From assembly GCA_947074335.1 (NCBI GenBank), contig CAMTPG010000143.1, positions 1 to 6,983 on the forward strand: DNA of 6,983 nt. The letters run 5' to 3'. The notes beneath the pieces are model-generated. The model did no database searches. It worked only from the letters and a program-made list of their open reading frames with translations, and was not told the DNA's origin. This stretch comes from an uncultured Parabacteroides sp. (GTDB lineage Bacteria; Bacteroidota; Bacteroidia; Bacteroidales; Tannerellaceae). The position numbers and the translations under genes were made by a program. Positions 5,681-6,983 of this stretch are shown one piece after another; positions within the stretch are counted from its first letter, which is position 1, and each line of letters begins with the position of its first letter.

Positions 5681-5724
5681 AGGGAGACAAACAACGCAAT
5701 TGTGCGGGTTTGGCCCTTTTTTTT
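5681..5724 (+). terminator. Intrinsic terminator of the small gene
   Basis: Three stacked helices form one hairpin: AGGG (5681-5684) with CCCT (5714-5717), CAAAC (5688-5692) with GTTTG (5708-5712), and CGCA (5695-5698) with TGCG (5703-5706), with loop ATTG. That is 13 base pairs interrupted by two small internal loops. A run of eight T (5717-5724) follows. This would end a transcript of about 355 bases starting near 5370. Confidence 0.7.
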
Positions 5725-5798
5725 GTGCCTTTTTTTCAGGATCATACACTGTATATATAGTATTATATGTCGGGTTTGATCTTTTTTTGTGCCTTTTT
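5705..5798 (+). repeat. Imperfect tandem duplication in the AraC promoter region
   Basis: CGGGTTTG followed by a T-run, GTGCC and another T-run occurs at 5705-5735 and again at 5771-5798, 66 bases apart. The core TTTTTTTGTGCCTTTTT is identical. Resemblance continues weakly downstream: AGGATCATACACTG after copy 1, AGGATTATTATCTTTG after copy 2. Copy 1 now supplies the T-run of the small gene's terminator; copy 2 supplies the -33 box of the AraC gene promoter. Confidence 0.65.
5748..5761. promoter_or_regulatory. AT-rich dyad between the duplicated promoter copies
   Basis: ACTGTATATATAGT is a 14-base palindrome with one mismatched pair (G5751/T5758). It lies 25 bases upstream of the -33 box of the AraC gene promoter. 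It is operator-like in form, but alternating TA sequence makes chance symmetry easy. Confidence 0.3.
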
Positions 5799-5818
5799 GC
5801 AAAGGATTATTATCTTTG
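5786..5818 (+). promoter_or_regulatory. Promoter of the AraC-family regulator gene
   Basis: TTTG (5786-5789), 21 bases, TATCTTTG (5811-5818) is an exact Bacteroidota promoter. Transcription should start about 5-10 bases after 5818. This excludes the upstream GTG at 5789 as a start codon and supports the ATG at 5846. Inside the spacer, CCTTT-TTGC-AAAGG (5792-5805) forms a further 5-bp dyad. Confidence 0.8.
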
Positions 5819-5834
5819 CGGATATTCATCCGCA
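5817..5834. promoter_or_regulatory. 18-bp dyad over the AraC gene's transcription start
   Basis: TGCGGAT-ATTC-ATCCGCA has perfect 7-bp arms around 4 bases. It overlaps the end of the -7 box and the predicted start point, where a bound protein would block RNA polymerase. A repressor or autoregulatory operator is the simplest reading. AraC-family proteins usually bind direct rather than inverted repeats, so another regulator could be the binder. Confidence 0.55.
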
Positions 5835-5845
5835 CACACTTAAGT

Positions 5846-6709
5846 ATGGAACAACTAAAAATCCTTGATTTAGCACATGTTTTTATCGCCAGTTATTTTA
5901 CTGACGACAGACAATGTTCGCATGCCAACAAAGAGCATACCTTAATCTATCTGCAATCGGGTGAGCTCGAACTTGCTGAAAAAGGGGTGATTACGCGCCT
6001 CAAAGCCGGCGATTGTGCTTTTATCCGTCGCGATAATCAGGTGATGCTTCAGAAATATGCATCGGAAGAAAATCCTTATCAGTCGTTTGTTCTGAAATTC
6101 TCCCGCAATTTCCTGCGCGATTTTTACCATACCATGGATAAAAATATTATTTCGGCTCAGGCTAAGCGCGATGCCTTAAGTATAACGGTGCTTCCTGCCA
6201 GACGGCCCGATATTAAAAGTCTGTTCGATTCCGTCATTCCTTATTTCGATTCGGATATTCAGCCTTCCGAAGAGGTGCTGAAACTGAAGATGACCGAAGG
6301 CATTTATATTCTGCTCAATACAGATAAGAATCTTTGCGCCTCGCTGTTTGATTTTGTGGAGCCCTGGAAAATTGATATTCCCGATTTTATGAATGCCAAT
6401 TATATGTATGATCTCACGCTCGACGAAATTGCCAATTATACCGGCCGGAGTCTGGCTACTTTTAAACGGGATTTTAAGAAGGTGAGTGAGCTTACTCCGC
6501 AAAAATGGCTGATACGCAAGCGACTGGATGTGGCGCACGATCTGATTGTGAATCAGCAGAAAAAGATCTCCGAGGTCTGTTTTGATGTCGGCTTTAAGAA
6601 TCTGTCGCATTTTTCTAAATTGTATAAGCAGACATTTGGCTCTTCGCCGGCCAATCATATACGCGGCGGCACACAGACATATGTTGAGCTTCCCGGCAAA
6701 ATGGATTGA
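5846..6709 (+). CDS. AraC-family transcriptional regulator with ExsA-like N-terminal domain
   Basis: From the ATG at 5846 the product is 287 residues, normal for the family. The N-terminal part (about 25-100) reads as a cupin-like sensor: HTLIYLQSGELEL, then LKAGDCAFIRRDNQV, then FVLKFSRNFLRDFY. This is the pattern seen in ExsA-like AraC proteins of Bacteroidota. The C-terminal part has the two helix-turn-helix units: LTLDEIANYTGRSLATFKRDF (190-210) and ISEVCFDVGFKNLSHFSKLY (241-260), followed by the family ending FGSSPANHIR (264-273). It should bind DNA and activate or repress in response to a ligand or partner protein that cannot be predicted. The frame stays open back to a GTG at 5789, but that codon overlaps the -33 box, so 5846 is the start. 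No target genes are evident; the small gene upstream and the sequence beyond the window are candidates. Confidence 0.93.
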   Translation: MEQLKILDLAHVFIASYFTDDRQCSHANKEHTLIYLQSGELELAEKGVITRLKAGDCAFIRRDNQVMLQKYASEENPYQSFVLKFSRNFLRDFYHTMDKNIISAQAKRDALSITVLPARRPDIKSLFDSVIPYFDSDIQPSEEVLKLKMTEGIYILLNTDKNLCASLFDFVEPWKIDIPDFMNANYMYDLTLDEIANYTGRSLATFKRDFKKVSELTPQKWLIRKRLDVAHDLIVNQQKKISEVCFDVGFKNLSHFSKLYKQTFGSSPANHIRGGTQTYVELPGKMD

Positions 6710-6743
6710 GCTTTACAACAAAGTCTGTCAAAAAATCACGATC

Positions 6744-6751
6744 TATTTTTG
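6744..6751 (+). promoter_or_regulatory. Possible -7 element after the AraC gene
   Basis: TATTTTTG fits TAnnTTTG, reading away from the AraC gene into the end of the window. No TTTG is present 19-21 bases upstream. It overlaps the left 12-bp inverted repeat. Confidence 0.25.
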
Positions 6752-6767
6752 TAAAGAGAATGAATAG

Positions 6768-6929
6768 AGCGGTTACATCCGGATTAATCTGAATGGAAAA
6801 CCGGTTTCTTTGCCTTTTATTATGCATGAAACCAATGAGTCTGAGGTTTTTACGGATGATCTAAATGAGCGGAGAGTCCCTTTTGAGCCATTAGCTTTTA
6901 AGGTTTGGCTTTCCGCAAATCATAACTAA
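6768..6929 (+). pseudogene. Start-less short reading frame, possible gene remnant
   Basis: A frame open from 6768 to a TAA at 6927 encodes 53 residues with a balanced, protein-like composition, for example INLNGKPVSLPF and VPFEPLAFKVWLSA. It has no in-frame ATG until 6822, which would leave 35 residues, and a stop lies immediately upstream at 6765. A different frame offers ATG at 6760, but it stops after ten codons. A decayed gene fragment is possible. I recognise no family and coding status is unproven. Confidence 0.2.
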
Positions 6930-6983
6930 TCCGGTTTCATTCTGTCTCGAATCAGAAATTATCAGAAAAAAATAGATCGAATT

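Larger units (their letters stand above)
6739..6979. repeat. Pair of 12-bp perfect inverted repeats enclosing 217 bases
   Basis: CGATCTATTTTT (6739-6750) and AAAAATAGATCG (6968-6979) are exact reverse complements. They bracket almost the whole gene-free end of the window. The left copy includes most of a TAnnTTTG-type box, TATTTTTG (6744-6751). Flanking bases (AATCA left, AATT right) show no clear target duplication. A short non-autonomous element relic or an invertible segment would both look like this, and chance is not excluded because five bases are a T-run. Confidence 0.45.

Noticed and set aside
5596..5835. Reverse-strand 79-residue frame over the small gene's 3' region
   Set aside because: Its Lys-rich stretches come from the T-runs of a terminator and a promoter on the other strand. 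It has no recognisable motif.
5789..5845. GTG start for a longer AraC-family protein
   Set aside because: The codon overlaps the -33 box of an exact promoter, and the added residues do not fit the family's N-terminus. The ATG at 5846 is used instead.
6176..6658. Reverse-strand 160-residue frame opposite the AraC gene
   Set aside because: It is fully antisense to a gene with two clear helix-turn-helix motifs, and has no promoter or start signal of its own.

Overview
The window looks like chromosomal DNA of a Bacteroidota bacterium, most likely order Bacteroidales. Three lines of evidence support this. Several promoters fit the Bacteroidota pattern (TTTG, 19-21 bases, TAnnTTTG). Shine-Dalgarno sites are mostly weak. 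The HAD phosphatase closely resembles what I remember of Bacteroides thetaiotaomicron BT4131. The genus cannot be fixed from sequence alone. I see no tRNA, rRNA, CRISPR array or intact insertion sequence.

Layout. Bases 1-120 are the last 39 codons of a gene that probably encodes a TolC/CzcC-type outer-membrane efflux protein. It converges on a reverse-strand flavin oxidoreductase of the nitronate monooxygenase/FabK family (241-1206). The 120 bases between them hold a perfect 13-bp inverted repeat. The oxidoreductase diverges from a large M3-family peptidase lipoprotein (1349-3457, Dcp-like) with a strong intrinsic terminator. A 300-base AT-rich spacer follows, ending in helically phased direct repeats. 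Next come a diverged protein that may belong to the AAG (3-methyladenine DNA glycosylase) fold (3766-4434) and a Cof-type HAD sugar phosphatase with its own textbook promoter (4491-5267).

Bases 5268-5845 are the most unusual part. A short transcription unit encodes a basic 55-residue protein. It has a near-perfect 24-bp dyad about 41 bases upstream of the predicted start, a leader hairpin that buries the ribosome-binding site, two more hairpins after the stop codon, and an intrinsic terminator. An AraC-family regulator follows (5846-6709). Its promoter region appears to be a partial tandem duplication and carries an 18-bp dyad over the predicted transcription start.

The last 270 bases have no convincing gene. 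They hold a 12-bp perfect inverted repeat (6739-6750 and 6968-6979) enclosing a short start-less reading frame, possibly a small mobile-element relic or an invertible segment.

The genes do not form one obvious pathway. Most appear to be individually transcribed. The strongest candidates for something undescribed are the small structured transcript at about 5370-5724 and the AAG-like protein. Both are inferences from a single sequence and need comparison across genomes.
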